Shown here: one piece after another, positions 47,054 through 60,352 of the stretch
Layout: each line of letters starts with the position of its first letter
Numbering within the stretch: position 1 is the stretch's first letter
Assembly: GCF_002999335.1 (NCBI RefSeq)
Contig: NW_020312055.1
Location: 1 to 64,000 of the forward strand
Reading direction: 5' to 3'
Origin: Cyclospora cayetanensis
Lineage: Eukaryota; Apicomplexa; Conoidasida; Eucoccidiorida; Eimeriidae
DNA: 64,000 nt
Notes under the pieces: model-generated
Told to the model about the DNA's origin: nothing
Seen by the model: only the letters and a program-made list of their open reading frames with translations
The model's database searches: none
Program-made: the position numbers and the translations under genes

Positions 47054-48619
47054 CCTTGCAGCGCGAATGCCGCGCTCGGCTGAGCCGAAAGAAATGGAGG
47101 AAGGATAGCCGAGCCGCCGGTGTGAGAGCGCGGCGGCGGCTGTTCTGCTTGGAATATCAGGTAATAATGCAGAAAAGAGAGTTTCGGCATTAGTAAAGAT
47201 GAAGGCAATGTGCGGAATGTGTAGCTGGGGATCGGCGATAGTCTCTCTTTTGGCCCATAGTTCCTGCCGCCTGAGGCGCTGCTAATTGTTCCCTAAGCAC
47301 AGAAGGATGAGATGTTTCCTCTTTCCAGCGATAAACTGGTATCGTGTACAAATGAATGGCGGTTGCCCCCTTCGTAGTAATCTTACAGCAGTACATCACG
47401 GCTCAAGGGTTCCACGGTGTGCATTCTCCGTCGAGCTCGTCATGCACCAATCTGGAAAAAGCCCTAGGTAGACTCCCAGACGCAAAATACACACTCATTA
47501 ACTAATTTGCTGCCTCATGTCGAGGCCTCATGCTACAGAGTGCCAAAAAGCACAAGGCTATGGGGCCCTCATCTGCGGCAGTGAGCCTCTCCGAGAGCAA
47601 GCCGCGTTGTGTTCCTCCTGGGCAGGTGGAGTCCGTAAGGGTAACTGGGGTAGCTGCCACTTGGGCAGTCGCTGAACCAAAGCAATTGAGCTAGTGATAC
47701 CAATTTGAAGTGGGAAAGGATGTAGCGCTTCGTTTTCGTGGGAGAAGAACGGAAGTTCAAGTCGCAGCCCCGACGATGGGGCCGGCCCTCGAATGCCCAC
47801 AGCGCAGCACCACGGGTCTACTGGGCCTCACCGCGGTACATTCTGCAAACTTTGCCGTTTAGACGAAAACATTAGCTTTATTCGGAGTCAACACACATGT
47901 TTAGCTAAAACTGTGCCTACTGGGCTGGCCACCAGCAGGGCTTCACAGGTTAGTCCACCAGAATCGTGGAGCTTGACTCCTTGCTGGATTCTGCGTAAAG
48001 CTAATGTTAACGGTAACGTGCAACGCAGTACTTATATCAGTCTTTCGAGCTGATTGGCTTGGATTTGCATAAACAGCGATTCTGCTCTGCATTAACACGT
48101 GGCATTTTGCCAATCCAATAGACCATTTACACGAGATTGGGTGTTAGCCGTCTATGTGCTGCATGCAACACGATCGACAGGTGTTTCACACACTGGCAAA
48201 GTTATCGAGAAATTCACGAGCATGCGTGCTTTGAGGATGCAGTGCTGAGTCTAAGCGATGTGTGGGGATCTTATGACAGTGCAAGCAGACCGCTTCCATC
48301 CGTGTTCCTAGGCACCACCAAGTCTACGAGTCACGAGCCCCCTAAGGCTGCAAGAAAAGCTCTCTTAGTCTGCGAATCTCGGTGTTTCACCGCATCAAAA
48401 ATTGTGTGGTGATCACAATTCTCATTTGTGTCACTGTATTGCTGTAGCCCGAGTGCACACACACATTTCATCTAAGCTCTCCATAGGGAGACCCTACACC
48501 CAAGACAAATGTAAACTTAGCATAAAGCTATTGGGTGCTTTTTCAAGCAAGCTCCGTGCATTCCCTGCACGCGGCCCTCATAGCTCTGGACGTCGCGGGA
48601 AAGCGAGAGCTAGGGGTGG

Positions 48620-48712
48620 GGTCTGTTGCACATAGCAATGCTGGGTGCATGTGTGCTAGATGCTGTGGTGAGCTAGCTGTGAATGTTCTGAGGGATCAAA
48701 GGGTGTAGCGGC
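48620..48712 (-). repeat. dispersed repeat, copy 4 (inverted)
   Basis: Read on the minus strand it gives GTGCCGCTACACCC, then CTCAGAACATTCACAGCTAG, CATCTAGCACACATGCACCC and AGCATTG, the same order of blocks as copies 2 and 3. It lies about 18 kb away in the second gene-poor block. Confidence 0.55.
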
Positions 48713-51700
48713 ACCCACACTAGGTGTCTTTCTCTCTTCATATCGGGAATTTCAAGGGGCACGGGCAAGGAATGTCAGAAGTTCTTTTGGGACGCACTAA
48801 CTGGGAGGCTTTTAAAGGCTTGTATTGAGTCAGGGATTGCGTAACTCCCTATGGAAACCTTACTTAAAGCATTACAGCTGGTAGCCCCGCATGGTTCGGT
48901 CCAACTATTTCCTATTCATCGACAGACTGTGCACATATAGTGTCAGGCTTCCCTACTGGAGTATTCTGATTTCGCTCAAGCTACTTGAGAATTCAACAAT
49001 AAAATTTCTGCAGCGAAACTTCAAACACCACCCGAAGTGCAAGCGCAGGCATAGAACCAAATAGGTTGGACAACGGAACTAGACTCAGCGGAAGCAGGCT
49101 GGTTGACGAGCACGGAAACACACATAAGAAACATTGAAGCTTCTCATGCAGGCTGTGGTTTGGTCAAGGGAAGGACAGAGAACAGTGCTGCAGATGGAGA
49201 CCCACCACAAGCCAATTCTGTGCAAAACCCAGTTCACATTGGTGACCAAGGGTTGCTAGAGTTGCTTGACACTGAATGATAATTTGCTATGTGATTGAAG
49301 AGGAGGCCTTGGAAGTGCATGCCTGTTCGGTCGTTAGCTGTCCCTAAAACTCAGGTTCTCAAAGGGGCGGAAAAACGCGAGTTTTTAAGGCCATCGCAGC
49401 TGTATGCCACTGCGAATCGAGGCTGAGTTTCATCAACATGGTCCGTTTTCTTCTCTGTTGTCGTGCGTCTGAATCAATCTCAGGTATATCATGGGAGACC
49501 TGGTGGAAGGCCTGCATCGCTCCGCAGCTGTGGTTTGGAAGTTAGTATGATTGGAAGCTCTAAAAAGCACCTCCTGCTTTCCTTGACAACCCTTAATATA
49601 CGTATGGCGATCGGGTTAGAGTCGACATCTGATCAAGTTGAGGCAAAGTCTGTTGCGGGCAGCCAGCGGTGCAATACAGAATACTGTTCTGCGCTTGCAT
49701 CCCGTCTTACTAGCTCTCCAGCTGGTTCTTTAATAGGGAAGGCAATTGAACTCACAACTTGAACAACAGCAGAGGTAGGGAAGCATCGAGGAAACGCCCG
49801 TGGATATGCTAAAGATTGACGAGCTGCCAGCAGGCTGGCCATCTGCTGATCGTCCAGCCCACTGTATTAAAGCAGTACTCGGGTCAGCCCCGAGCTGTGC
49901 TCCGTAGCACCAGAAGGCCCCACAGCGCGAAGAGGAAGCCGAGGGGCAGGCGGATAAGTTATTGAGGAAAAAGCTTAGTGCAAGAATCTAGCAGCGCCTG
50001 CGAGTATAACCCCACGTCGATGCCGGAACTGCAAGTGTGTTAGCATCAAGTTCTTGAAAGAGATCGCTGTGAAGCAGAAGTTCCGAAGTCTTCATATCGG
50101 GTATCAGTAAATACATTATGCGGACCACACTCTACTTGATGCTTGACACTACTGATGCTTTCTCGAAAATCCGTATTTACTCAGCAGAGAGACACAAAAC
50201 TGTGATCCACACACGCATGTGCCAATTGGAGCGTACGTGTACGAAGCTGAAATTTCCTAATGCGCCAGCTAAACTGCAAAGTCGCTTTATCGTGATTTCA
50301 TTTAGTCTATTAAGGATGCAGGAGTGGTCATTTGAAAGGACGAACTCTTTCTACTTAGCAGGAACCTTCAAGAGCACTGCAGCACCAACGTTGTACGCCT
50401 TAGCTGTTGCGGGACAAGCAGTAGTATTTAAAGAGGTACTCAAATGTTCAATTTTCTTCAGGGCATATACATCCCTCGGACTTCGTGTTTTGGGCACAAA
50501 AATTGTGGGCAAATTCTGGAGCAGTCAAGGAGTGGGCATTGCCTTTGAGTATGAGGTAGGGCGCTGCGATGTTTTGTCGCTTCTTAAGTTGATCTACATA
50601 AAAAAGTAAGTCCATAAGCAATTGGGACGAGGAAGATAATGCCACATGAAGAGCGCTTATCGGATAGCCTATAACTCCTCGGGATTTTGCGATGCCCTTC
50701 AAAGCCGTTGCCTCCCAGCAACCGATTTTAGGGACGCATAGGCACCATTCCTCACTCAACAGGCAACAGACTCCAAAACCACCATGGACTGCTTTATCGA
50801 AACCGTGCAGCGCTAGCCAGTACGCGAAACGCAACTCCCTGCTGTGGAAGAGGGCGTGAAAATTCTTGGAAATACTTATATGGGCATCATGTCTCTGCCC
50901 AGACCGCCAGTCAGTCCTGATTGTACCCTACAAACAATGGCCAGAACTCTGATACTTTTAAACTCGTTCACTGGCTTTGGCGCCTCACACAGAGCATTTC
51001 TACAGCGTAGTATAATTGGGTTATCACCAACGAGGGGCCGATGCGCTCGGGACGCACCAGCAACTCCCTGTTGTACAACGCAACCAGCCACGTCCGTAGT
51101 GACTACTAAATCTCTTGAAATTGTGCGCATGTTGTGCTGCTGATTCCCACGCGTGTGATACTGGGGCCAAAATCCAGAATGGCAAGGGGCAAAGCAAACC
51201 ATATTGACGATGACCTACTTTGGTTTACCTCAGACAAGAACTCTGTCTGTACACTTTGCCTTCACTCCACAGTGCTGGTTTGCTCAAAGCACATAATCAT
51301 GTACTTTTCGGCCATATTCACATTCGAATTACAGTAAGGAAGCTCTCAAAGTACAACTGTCGGCTTGAGATGTGCCCGGCCGTGGGGGCGTATGTACCGC
51401 GATGTCCAGATTGCCAACTGTTCAAACCGGAAATCACTCGCTTTTGCGCGGCTCTCCGATCGTAAAGGAATTAGGACTGATTCCCCAAATAATCTTGGAC
51501 AGTTTCAGGTCAACAATTAGGAAAATATCGTCGTTGCTAAGAGACTCAGCACTTATGCCAAATTCATCCCGTGCACCAGGTGTTTTGCAGCTCAGGAGGT
51601 CGTGCAGCTATTCCGTGACCCACGTCTGGAAGCTACACTGAAGCCACTAGAGGCCCTTTGCAAATAGGGATCTGGGGTTAGTGTGCACTGTTGAGTCTCT

Positions 51701-52559
51701 ATGACGCGCCTACACGTAGACCAGCTTGTAACCTCAGAGAACGATCCTGAGGCAGATAGGCCGGAAAAGCGCACCAACTGCAGTCTTCTGTAGTATTTGC
51801 GACTCGTTGCTTACCAACAGCGCATTGCTTGGTTTTGGGGTATCTTCCTTGTACTGAGTGAACTTATAATACATTAGTTCGTTCGTCTACGAGTTGCTTT
51901 GTCCCTGTTGTACAACAAGAGTCCCTCTTCGATCCACACCTTCATATAATGGCCCGGGGTTCGCAGTCACCTTTTGCAGAGAAGGGATTTAAGGGCGACT
52001 AAATAGTGTACGTAAATGTATGTATAGAGATCCACAAGCCCACGCATAGGAGCATCCTAGGCACCGTGAATATTTGGATCATGGGATCAGCAAACTGCAC
52101 TAAGCGCGCCCGAAGGTACACAGACAAACACGCTCGCCCCCAGGTGCCTTGGAGCTTTTGTTGTTCACATCTGAATTAATGCTCCTTGCGACTTAACGAT
52201 TGTTCTTAAAATCGAAGATGTCACAAAACTATCAATTTTGGACCCCCAGAGCGTTCAACGCTTCCCCCAACGTTCGCAGACTTTGCCGCGCACGCAGGTC
52301 ACTCGTGTGTAGCCAGAAAATCTGCAGGGAGCCTCAGAAGTGTTGGAAGGTAGGATTGTAAAAGTAAAAGTCACACTAGGCAACAGCTGCTACTGCAATG
52401 GGGTGGGAAATGCCCACATGAGTTGTTGACGCAGAAGTAGTTGTTGGGTGAGTTGCTTGCAAGAGAATATGCAACTCTGTGTGAATAACAGTGCTAGCAG
52501 CGGTGGACGGTGTTCCTCGCATTCTTTGGTAATTGTCCTTCAGCAGGGCGTACTCCAGG

Positions 52560-53163
52560 TGAACTAACTTTTATCTGTTCCTTCCTCAAAAACTTTCCGG
52601 CTATTATTGTGAAGGTGTTATCCAAGCTTTACCTTAAGCGCGTGCATTCTCAGGTATGTTGTCCCTGCGTTCTTCTTTACGCCTCTTGTAGGGCTCTAAG
52701 GTTGACTATACCACAAGCAACGGCTGTATTTACATGCAGACATTCCTCTACAAGGGGCAAAGGCAATGCTGAGTTTGTAAGTATTTTGATCCACTCGGCA
52801 TGTTTTCATTGTTTGTGTTAACTCGTAGCAGCCGAATACCACATTTCAGCGATCGTATGACAGCGAGCCATCGCGCCTCCGCGGTCGTGCAGAGTTGGCC
52901 CCTCGTTCGTTGTTAAATACTGTTTATATATCTTCCATTTGATTTCTCTACAGCTGTTGATGCGCGCGTTGATTTTCTCATTTGCCCTGTTTTTGCGTGT
53001 CTGCCTGCTTGGGGACTGTCCTGCCGCTGTCAGCAGCGAGCTCTCTAAAAAACGTAATCTCAGCCTTGACCTCAGGAGGCATATAGGCCCCGGTTGCCGT
53101 TTTTTATTTTCAAGCAGCAGTCTATATGGCTTCCAACTAACCGACTCTGATATTCGTATATGA
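52560..53163 (+). CDS. possible small membrane or secreted protein (tentative exons)
   Basis: A frame open to a strong donor (GAGTTT|GTAAGT at about 52778) continues in phase after a strong acceptor (TTTCTCTACAG at about 52953) into LLMRALIFSFALFLRVCLLG, a hydrophobic helix, followed by SSELSKKRNLSLDL and a stop at 53161-53163. The in-frame ATG at 52960 would by itself start with this hydrophobic segment, like a signal peptide. No family is recognised and the upstream start is unclear. Confidence 0.25.
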
Positions 53164-56100
53164 GCGGAAGGCCGAGTGGCTTGTGAACAGAAGTAGTGCT
53201 TGCGAAGGTCCTCTTCAGTTTTGGGAGCATTTCAACACTCCGCAAGCGACTACTTCAGCTCATGGACTAACGTATTCCAGCCAATTACCCAAGCAATCAA
53301 TCAGCGAAAGCTGACAACGGTAATAGGCTAAGAATACTCCAACCAAGGACGCGCGGTTGGTCCCACCATTCTAGATGAGACACTAGGCTTCACGTCATAT
53401 GGTGCAGATGTTGGAGAGAAATATGCATGGGCTGACACGCGTCAGGTCTCAGCACAATTCAGCCTTCGTCAGCTTAATCCAACAGGGCATTCGCCACTGC
53501 GTGAACAGAGGCCTAATTGAAGGCCTGCGCTCGACTCGGACAGGTCTTTTATCCGGGATTCGTATGCGAAGACCCTCTATTGAGGTTAAAGAAAGAGCTA
53601 TAATGCAGGAACCAGCAGCCCAGCCAGACCAGAAAGCTGCTGGTGTGTAAATATTTGCTTCAGAGTTTTGGCGTAAGAGTTAACAATGCATGTATCCAAA
53701 AGAACCCGCACGACGCCTATCTTAGTCCTATACTGCAAAGTCGCGCTCAATATTCTGGCAACGGGTATGCGTGCAGTCTTCTCTAAGGTTAGGCTTCGAG
53801 AGTTTCTTACAAAAAAAAGGTATATAGCTCTGTGAAAATGTTGTGGTAGTGCTGCAGCTATATGTATTAACTCTACTTGCTTCTCTGTTCCGTTCATTTT
53901 TCCATATGTGGATGAAGCGCAGCGTAGCAAGGCCCATACACAGATGCACTTTGGGGTAACATCCTATCCACAAGCGAAAGCATAACCCCTGTTTTCACGC
54001 TTGCACAGTTCCGCCTTTGCAATGATGCCTGTTGAAAGTTCTGAAGAGCTGGGCTTCGAATTCAGATGCTTCTTTCTCCTAATCTCTCGCTTGATGCTCC
54101 TACACTCGTGCTTTCATAAGAAGCATTGCAAGCGTGTTTTCAATCGTTGGTCGAGCTTAAAGGCACTAAATACTGACTATCTGAGTGTAGAGGCCAGATC
54201 ATAGACAATTTCAATATTAATCAGATTTAAATGCCATATGGAGTTGTGGGTCGAAATTCTCGTACTAACCTTGCGTGCCTTCACTTGTCTATGATAGATG
54301 GCCATTTGGCTTTGCGTGGAACCTTCGACCCAACAGTACATGGCATGACACTGTTTTTCGTGTTTGGTGCTGTGGGAACATTCTATCCACCTAACAATTC
54401 TCATAAATGAAAACTCCCGTGCAGTATCTTACTCCACTCGTTGGTCCAGGTAGTCGAACAGCCCTTCAGCTGCATTACAGCTAGTTTGGATTGACAGTAA
54501 ATGTCCAGATGATGTGAATGCAGAAGGCAGGGGCCACAAACTTTGCATATGCAGCGCTGTGCTTTTTGTCCAAACTTTGTTCGTATGTCTCCTAATCATC
54601 GTTTGCTTAGTGGCAAACCCACTAAGTTGCCTTTAGGGTCAAGTCAAGTGCTTGCTGTTTCCCATTTCCATGCTGCCTTCCCATAGCTAGGAAGCTTTAC
54701 TATTAGTGTCCAATGTGCAGATAAGGGTCCCCTGGAGCATGGAACGATGCAGGAGTGAGACTGAGGCATTTAGAGTAAGCATAGATCATTCCATACGGCA
54801 CATGTGCGTCCACAGTGCTCTTCCTTTACCGAGATGCAAAGCCTCGAACGCTAGCCTTTTCTGTTTTGCTAGTTCCCGGATAGACAAAACAGTTTCTTCT
54901 CCACTTCCACCTACAATCAATTGCAAGGTGATCAATATTTTCTTAAATCTTCTTCAGAGTTTCCACCGAGGCATTTGTGGTCAAGATTAACTCGGTAGAA
55001 CGAAAACACAAGCATTTTTTGGATTCGATTCCTACCTAGTCTTCCTTCACAGTGGTACACACGTGTATAGTTGTAACTTTAGCTAGTGTTACTTTTGCAT
55101 TCAAAAAGGCGAAGCGTTCTGAAACCCGAAGACTTTCCGAAACACAACCGGGTGCACTACAGTATTCAGTTAGATGCCCTTAGATATAAGATCTGCTTTT
55201 AAATATCCCTTGGTACGCTATTCCTCGCCAAGGGGCTACTTGCATGTGCTTTACACCCTGCCCCAGAGCTCAGGTCTTTTCATTCGATAAACGCTCGATG
55301 TACCAGTCTTTGAGCTGAAACCCGCATGCATTAGCGGTCGGAAGTTCAGGCGGTGGAACTGCTGAATGGATTGCCGTGTGTTTTTCTTCCTTCTACTATG
55401 TCGGAGGGCTTCTGGTGTAGTATACATCACTTGAGGCAAGACCATGTTTAATCTTTGAAATATATTTTTTTTTAAACAGCCCCTCGCAGCGAGGAAAATA
55501 TCCCTTCTAAAGCTGCTATGTAGATAGTCTTGATACCTATGCATAATGCGCATCCAGCAGTGCTTCCGTGAGCCCGCAGGGAGTCACTTCGTGTACAGAG
55601 CTGAGGATTAGTGATACAATTATAAATTCGGCACATACGCTAAACGCTGATAAACCGCTATATTCAATTACTGTCAGAACGAATTATTGAATTTAATGAG
55701 TGCACGATTCCTAATAGTAACATGGAGATCCTGAGGAAGTCAGTAGATAGGGAATCGAGTGACTCTCTCAATAACCAGTTTGTTAGTATGATGCTTCCAC
55801 GCCTATTTTTCGTAATTTATGGGATGGGTAAGTGCCGCATAAGCAATGGGAATTGGAAGAAGACCAGAGACTTTGTAAGGCAAAGAACATGATAATCTAG
55901 AAGTGTGGGCGGCGCATCCAATAGGAGGCAGGTGCGCTTGCTGTTGCCTTTGTCTTAACTATACTGACTCTAGAAGCAAAACGTCATGCGGTAGGAAGCG
56001 ATATGTTGCTGCAAATTTTAGCATTACGAGCCTTTTTTAAAATTGCTCAACACCACGCATTGCTAAAATAGGCCAATAAAACCAGATACCTTCCAGAAAG

Positions 56101-57907
56101 GGTGCTCACGAAACATGCACCAAAATGTTTTTGGAGAGCATCAGACTTCTATTGTGTGTTCGTTCTTCCGGGCAAATGAGCCGTGTAGAGATACTCGGTG
56201 CCTTGTCCTCAAGCGTTTCGACACCTGTAAATATCGTGTGGCGTAGAGCTTTTCAAATAATATAGATGCAGGTATCCAATATACAATCGAACCTTCTGCC
56301 TGAGTAAGAATAAGTAAACGAAAAAGTACAAACGGAGATACTACACGCGCATCCAATTATCGCACACTAGTATGTGAGATACGTGTGGGTAGATATATAG
56401 GTGCTGGAGAGATGATGCTGTCCATTTGCGTTACAAAGCAATACACGGTAAGGAAGCAAACTGAGTGGTTCATGCGGCGCAAATAATTGGTTTACCTTTT
56501 GACCAGCGCAACGGACAGCCACTCCAAACCGTGCGTTTTCACGGTCAGCGCAATGAAAAACACACGCATCCCTGAAGTACCTTGGGAGATGGAAACCACT
56601 GCGTGTAATATAGTTCCTGGATATGGAAGCAATGGCAGGCTTGTTTCTAATAAAATTGGCACATTTGGGGGTAGTAATGGAGAATGAGTGACACGTTGCT
56701 AGCCGCACGGCAGCTCCGCAAGTCGAATCTGTACTGATGCAAGTCCTCCCTATACGGTGGCTTTCTATTAGCTGCTTTGTGGTATTTTTTCGTGTTAATC
56801 TGTATGCCTTCTGGGATCCACTGGAGAAGAATCCATAAGCTATCGCCTCTAATTTTCATATTTAAAACAAAGATGCAGTGGCCGTCGTTGAGTTAAAAGT
56901 GGCCACAGCCACTTAAATATTCGTACTAGCTTATCTATTGATATGCGCAATCCGGCTGCTTGTAGCACCATCGTTTAACGTACCGCGTGTGCTCCCAACG
57001 CGTCCGCCCTTCACCTGTAGTTCTACTGATGAACGAAAAAGCTTTTGCATTGTTTCGTCCCCAAAACCAGGAATAGCGATTGTATAAGCATTTAACCATG
57101 CTATGACAAGCGGCGGATTGACGATTTCAGTGTTAGGAGTGCGTGACCCATGCAATGTGGGTTCCATCTTTACAAGGGGACGGTGCGTTCAGTGTCTCGC
57201 CCGACAACATTGAAGAAAACAAAACACTGCTCGCAATGCTTGAAAAAAAACGTTCATAAGCCCTGACTAAGTAAGAGGCGCTCAGTAGTAATTATCAGCC
57301 AAATATGCAAATAAGCATTTATATTCCCCCAGCAGTTCCGCAACATCCTCAGTACCGCATCGCTCTTCAGTCGATGAACGCCTCAGCACAGCTGGAATCT
57401 TTTTGTCCATTAATCCTCTATTTCTTAACCTTTATCATCATTGAAAACGTTAAAAGCCACAAATATAAGGCCCAGAGGCATTTTACTCGGTCAAAATTTA
57501 AGCAAATATCATCTAGCTGTCTCACCCCCAGTCAGTTCTTCCAAGGGCGCTGCTGAGGGCAAAAACAGCCTGCAAAGTCGTGTGCCGCTGGAGGATGGGG
57601 TATCAGCCGTAGTAATATAAAGACAATTCTGCACATTTGATCCACTTACTACGTTTTGCATACCGCTGAACTTCGGACTTCGTACTTTTTTCTTGGCCTT
57701 TCAGGGACCACTGTGGTGACGAAGACACAGGCGGCCTAACGCGCTGTGCACAATCGCTCTCCCCCGAGCATTGTTGTGCCATGTTGCGTCGTTTTCATTT
57801 TACCAGTGCCTCTCTGGCGGGGCATCAGCCCTGCTGGACACTACTTACATAAGAACCCTAGTCAAACAGCGTCTAGTCAAAAAGTGAATACAGTTGTAAT
57901 AGGAAAG

Positions 57908-59458
57908 ATGGGGGACCCACAGCCTCAACACAAGAGACCTAGATGTGCCGTCAAGCTGTTCAGTCTGCTTCACACGAGGCCTTCGCCTCTAATTACGGCA
58001 AAACTACGTTTTAATTCGACGCTTAAGTCTCTCTTGCGCCATCGCTCTCAGAGACCGGCGACAAAGTCCCCGCTACAGCTGCTGCGGGGTTGCATAGCCG
58101 AAATCCTGAAAAGAAAGAATTCTAAGTCACAAATGGTACCAACTGAAAAACACTCGCAGCCTCAGGATGAGACGCAATACCCAAAGCTTGGTATATTTTC
58201 CGTGTGCCCTCCGCCAATCCCCGCAAGTGCTGCGCAGCAGCTTCCCGCTTTAACGGGCAGAGTATCCAAGCACGATAACGGTGGAATACAAGCGCATAAG
58301 TCGGATTTGTCATTTCAAGAGGGGAACAGTGGCCTAGCTGGATTATCAAGGATTCGGCCTTCGGTGGTAATGGTATTACAGGGCAAACATGAGGCCAAAG
58401 GGACTTCAATGGCAAACAACCCGGATGCGTCTTCCAAGAGAGCTTCAACTTACTTCGATATGAAATTCGAGGGAATGTGTGGTGCTTCCCTGTGTTTAGA
58501 AATGAGCCATTTACACAATTTAAGGAAGCGCCGACAGTCATATGGAACCTCGGGGGACACTACAAAGACTGCACAAACTAACAAGGAACTCGCAACAATG
58601 TGGGTCTCTACTGCTAGAAAAAGACTCTCATGGCTACCCATAGAGTTCCTCATCGGGGACCCGTTCGGTCCGCAATCCCAGGGGTATCCTGTCTTATGTA
58701 TTTCCAGATTGGCAGGAAATGTCGATGGCGGAAGGGGAGAGTCTATGAAGGCTTCACATGCATCTTCTTCCAAGTACGGTTCCGAAACCGTTTCCGTATT
58801 GGGGCTTGGCATGTCAAGCTGCACAGCACAACCCCACGAAGACCTGAACTGGTGGGCATCAATTCCTGAGGAAGGTGCTTCATCAGGTATTGCAGCAGAA
58901 GCAGCACCTACTTCAGAGGAGATGGTTGACCCAGCGCTAAAGCAGACGCCAGTATCAGCAACTACTTCCTCCACTCAAGAGTCCCTTGAGAAAAGCGGGG
59001 AACATACGGATATCTCAGAAAATCTAGAATTCTCGTTGCTCGAATTAACCCACTGCATGGCAAACCCAGGGTGCAAAGGACCATCATCACCATCAAAATC
59101 GGGAAGAGCTGCACTGTCTTTGGTCGAAGCGTCACACAGGCACTTGCCTGCAGCTACTGCATGTTCTGAAAGCTCCTGTACTGCTAGTAGCCCTGGCGGT
59201 GCCAGCACTCCTTTGATGTTAATTTCTAACGTCTTAGAAGCTGTGATATACATGATTGAGGGCTCGGCAGCACTGTTAAGCTCTTGCACGTTTGGATTCC
59301 CCCTGGATGAGGGCCAGGTAGCTCTGAAGGAAAAGGGTAAAGGGGCAGAGGGGCACGCGGGTAACCTGGCGGACTTCCCATATCAAGAGGCAAAGGATCA
59401 TGTGAATAAAGGTAAAGGGAAGCTAATGGGTGCAAAATGTAAACATGAGCGTAATTAA
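57908..59458 (+). CDS. hypothetical protein, 516 residues, low-complexity
   Basis: A single frame far longer than chance in this region. It is open from 57740 (a TAA lies at 57737); the first ATG is 57908 (MGDPQPQHKRPRCAVKLFSLL). The N-terminus is basic (Lys/Arg-rich with LLRHRSQRPATKS and EILKRKNSKSQ). The middle is Ser, Pro and Gln rich. The C-terminal third is acidic then Lys/Gly rich. No domain, signal peptide or clear membrane helix apart from a weak hydrophobic patch (LISNVLEAVIYMIEGSAALL). Not recognised. Possibly one exon of a larger gene with the frames that follow. Confidence 0.6.
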   Translation: MGDPQPQHKRPRCAVKLFSLLHTRPSPLITAKLRFNSTLKSLLRHRSQRPATKSPLQLLRGCIAEILKRKNSKSQMVPTEKHSQPQDETQYPKLGIFSVCPPPIPASAAQQLPALTGRVSKHDNGGIQAHKSDLSFQEGNSGLAGLSRIRPSVVMVLQGKHEAKGTSMANNPDASSKRASTYFDMKFEGMCGASLCLEMSHLHNLRKRRQSYGTSGDTTKTAQTNKELATMWVSTARKRLSWLPIEFLIGDPFGPQSQGYPVLCISRLAGNVDGGRGESMKASHASSSKYGSETVSVLGLGMSSCTAQPHEDLNWWASIPEEGASSGIAAEAAPTSEEMVDPALKQTPVSATTSSTQESLEKSGEHTDISENLEFSLLELTHCMANPGCKGPSSPSKSGRAALSLVEASHRHLPAATACSESSCTASSPGGASTPLMLISNVLEAVIYMIEGSAALLSSCTFGFPLDEGQVALKEKGKGAEGHAGNLADFPYQEAKDHVNKGKGKLMGAKCKHERN

Positions 59459-59578
59459 GAAAGGAGTAGAAACAAAGAAAACGAGCGGGATAGTGTAGAG
59501 AATCTGGCTCAGTTTTAGCTCCTATATTGAGAAAGCAGTCCCTTTCTTACGTCGCGTAATGGGAACGCCTTTGTGGCT

Positions 59579-60145
59579 ATGGCTCATGCAGGCTCCTTGT
59601 CACAAGAACTCTGGAACTACACTGATGACGACGCCTATTGTCTTTCTGTGGGTTCTTTGGAAGACTTGTTAGCTCGCGCTAGCAACCCTATGGTGGCGCT
59701 GCACCAGGCAGCACTCTGCGTCACTGGCGTGCAGTGGAATGCTGCGAGCAATGGTGCCTCCTTGGATCAAGGCATTAAAGAGATGCAGATCGAAAAAGTG
59801 ATGGCAGATGCCACCACTTTTCCAGGAGCTGAGTGCACAAATATGTTTGCAGAAGAGTACAAGGTAAAAGAATCTGTCGCGACGAAAAGACCGGCAAGTC
59901 GTTGCGATGCACATGTAAACCGTGTGTCAGACCGCATAGATGAGACCTCTGCACGCACTCAGTCGGTCTCCTCTGCCGGCTCCCTCATTCAGCTTTCCTC
60001 TTGCCTACAGGCAAGCAAGGGGGGGCTATGTGCAGCTGAATCCACTGTGTGCCGAGGCGCGCTGGATGAATATGAGGCTGTCAAGGACGAAGAATCTCCA
60101 CATCGTTCGTTGACTTCAGGGAAGCTGACAAAGGACCATCAGTAG
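59579..60145 (+). CDS. hypothetical protein or exon, 188 residues
   Basis: ATG at 59579 (MAHAGSLSQELWNYTDDDAY), stop TAG at 60143-60145. Same strand and similar Ser/Ala/Glu-rich style as the preceding frame, 120 bases downstream of its stop. It could be a second exon: a plausible acceptor (GAGAAAGCAG) lies at 59538, but no phase-2 donor could be found to pair with it. No domain recognised. Confidence 0.4.
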   Translation: MAHAGSLSQELWNYTDDDAYCLSVGSLEDLLARASNPMVALHQAALCVTGVQWNAASNGASLDQGIKEMQIEKVMADATTFPGAECTNMFAEEYKVKESVATKRPASRCDAHVNRVSDRIDETSARTQSVSSAGSLIQLSSCLQASKGGLCAAESTVCRGALDEYEAVKDEESPHRSLTSGKLTKDHQ

Positions 60146-60352
60146 AGTCTTTTGGGGAACACAGCTGACCTTGTTCCCCCAGAACACCTTCCCAGTAATG
60201 AACCGGGCTTGCTGAGCTCTGCAGTGTATTTGTGTTGTCTGACGGAGCGGCGCTGTGTTGCTATTGCTGCTCTGTTCAAGGAAGCAAAAGAACAAACCAC
60301 CGATTCCCATTCCTTCAAGCAATTTTGCCCCTCGATCCTGTTCAAGAACTAA

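Larger units (their letters stand above)
47054..57700. other. gene-poor block
   Basis: Over 10 kb without a confident gene. It contains an inverted copy of the dispersed repeat at 48.62-48.71 kb. A stretch near 48841-48880 (GGAAACCTTACTTAAAGCATTACA) resembles 29310-29345. Possible exons on the plus strand at 52.5-53.16 kb are listed separately. The left end holds the promoter of the PPEF gene. Frames such as 50118-50609 (+) are open for more than 150 codons but show no family signal. Confidence 0.5.

Noticed and set aside
55015..55035. GGATTCGATTCC-like segment resembling a tRNA T-arm
   Set aside because: It lacks the GTTC core, and no matching acceptor, D or anticodon stems surround it.
58122..59435. 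Minus-strand frames opposite the 516-codon hypothetical protein
   Set aside because: Shorter than the plus-strand frame and broken into several pieces; judged to be shadows.
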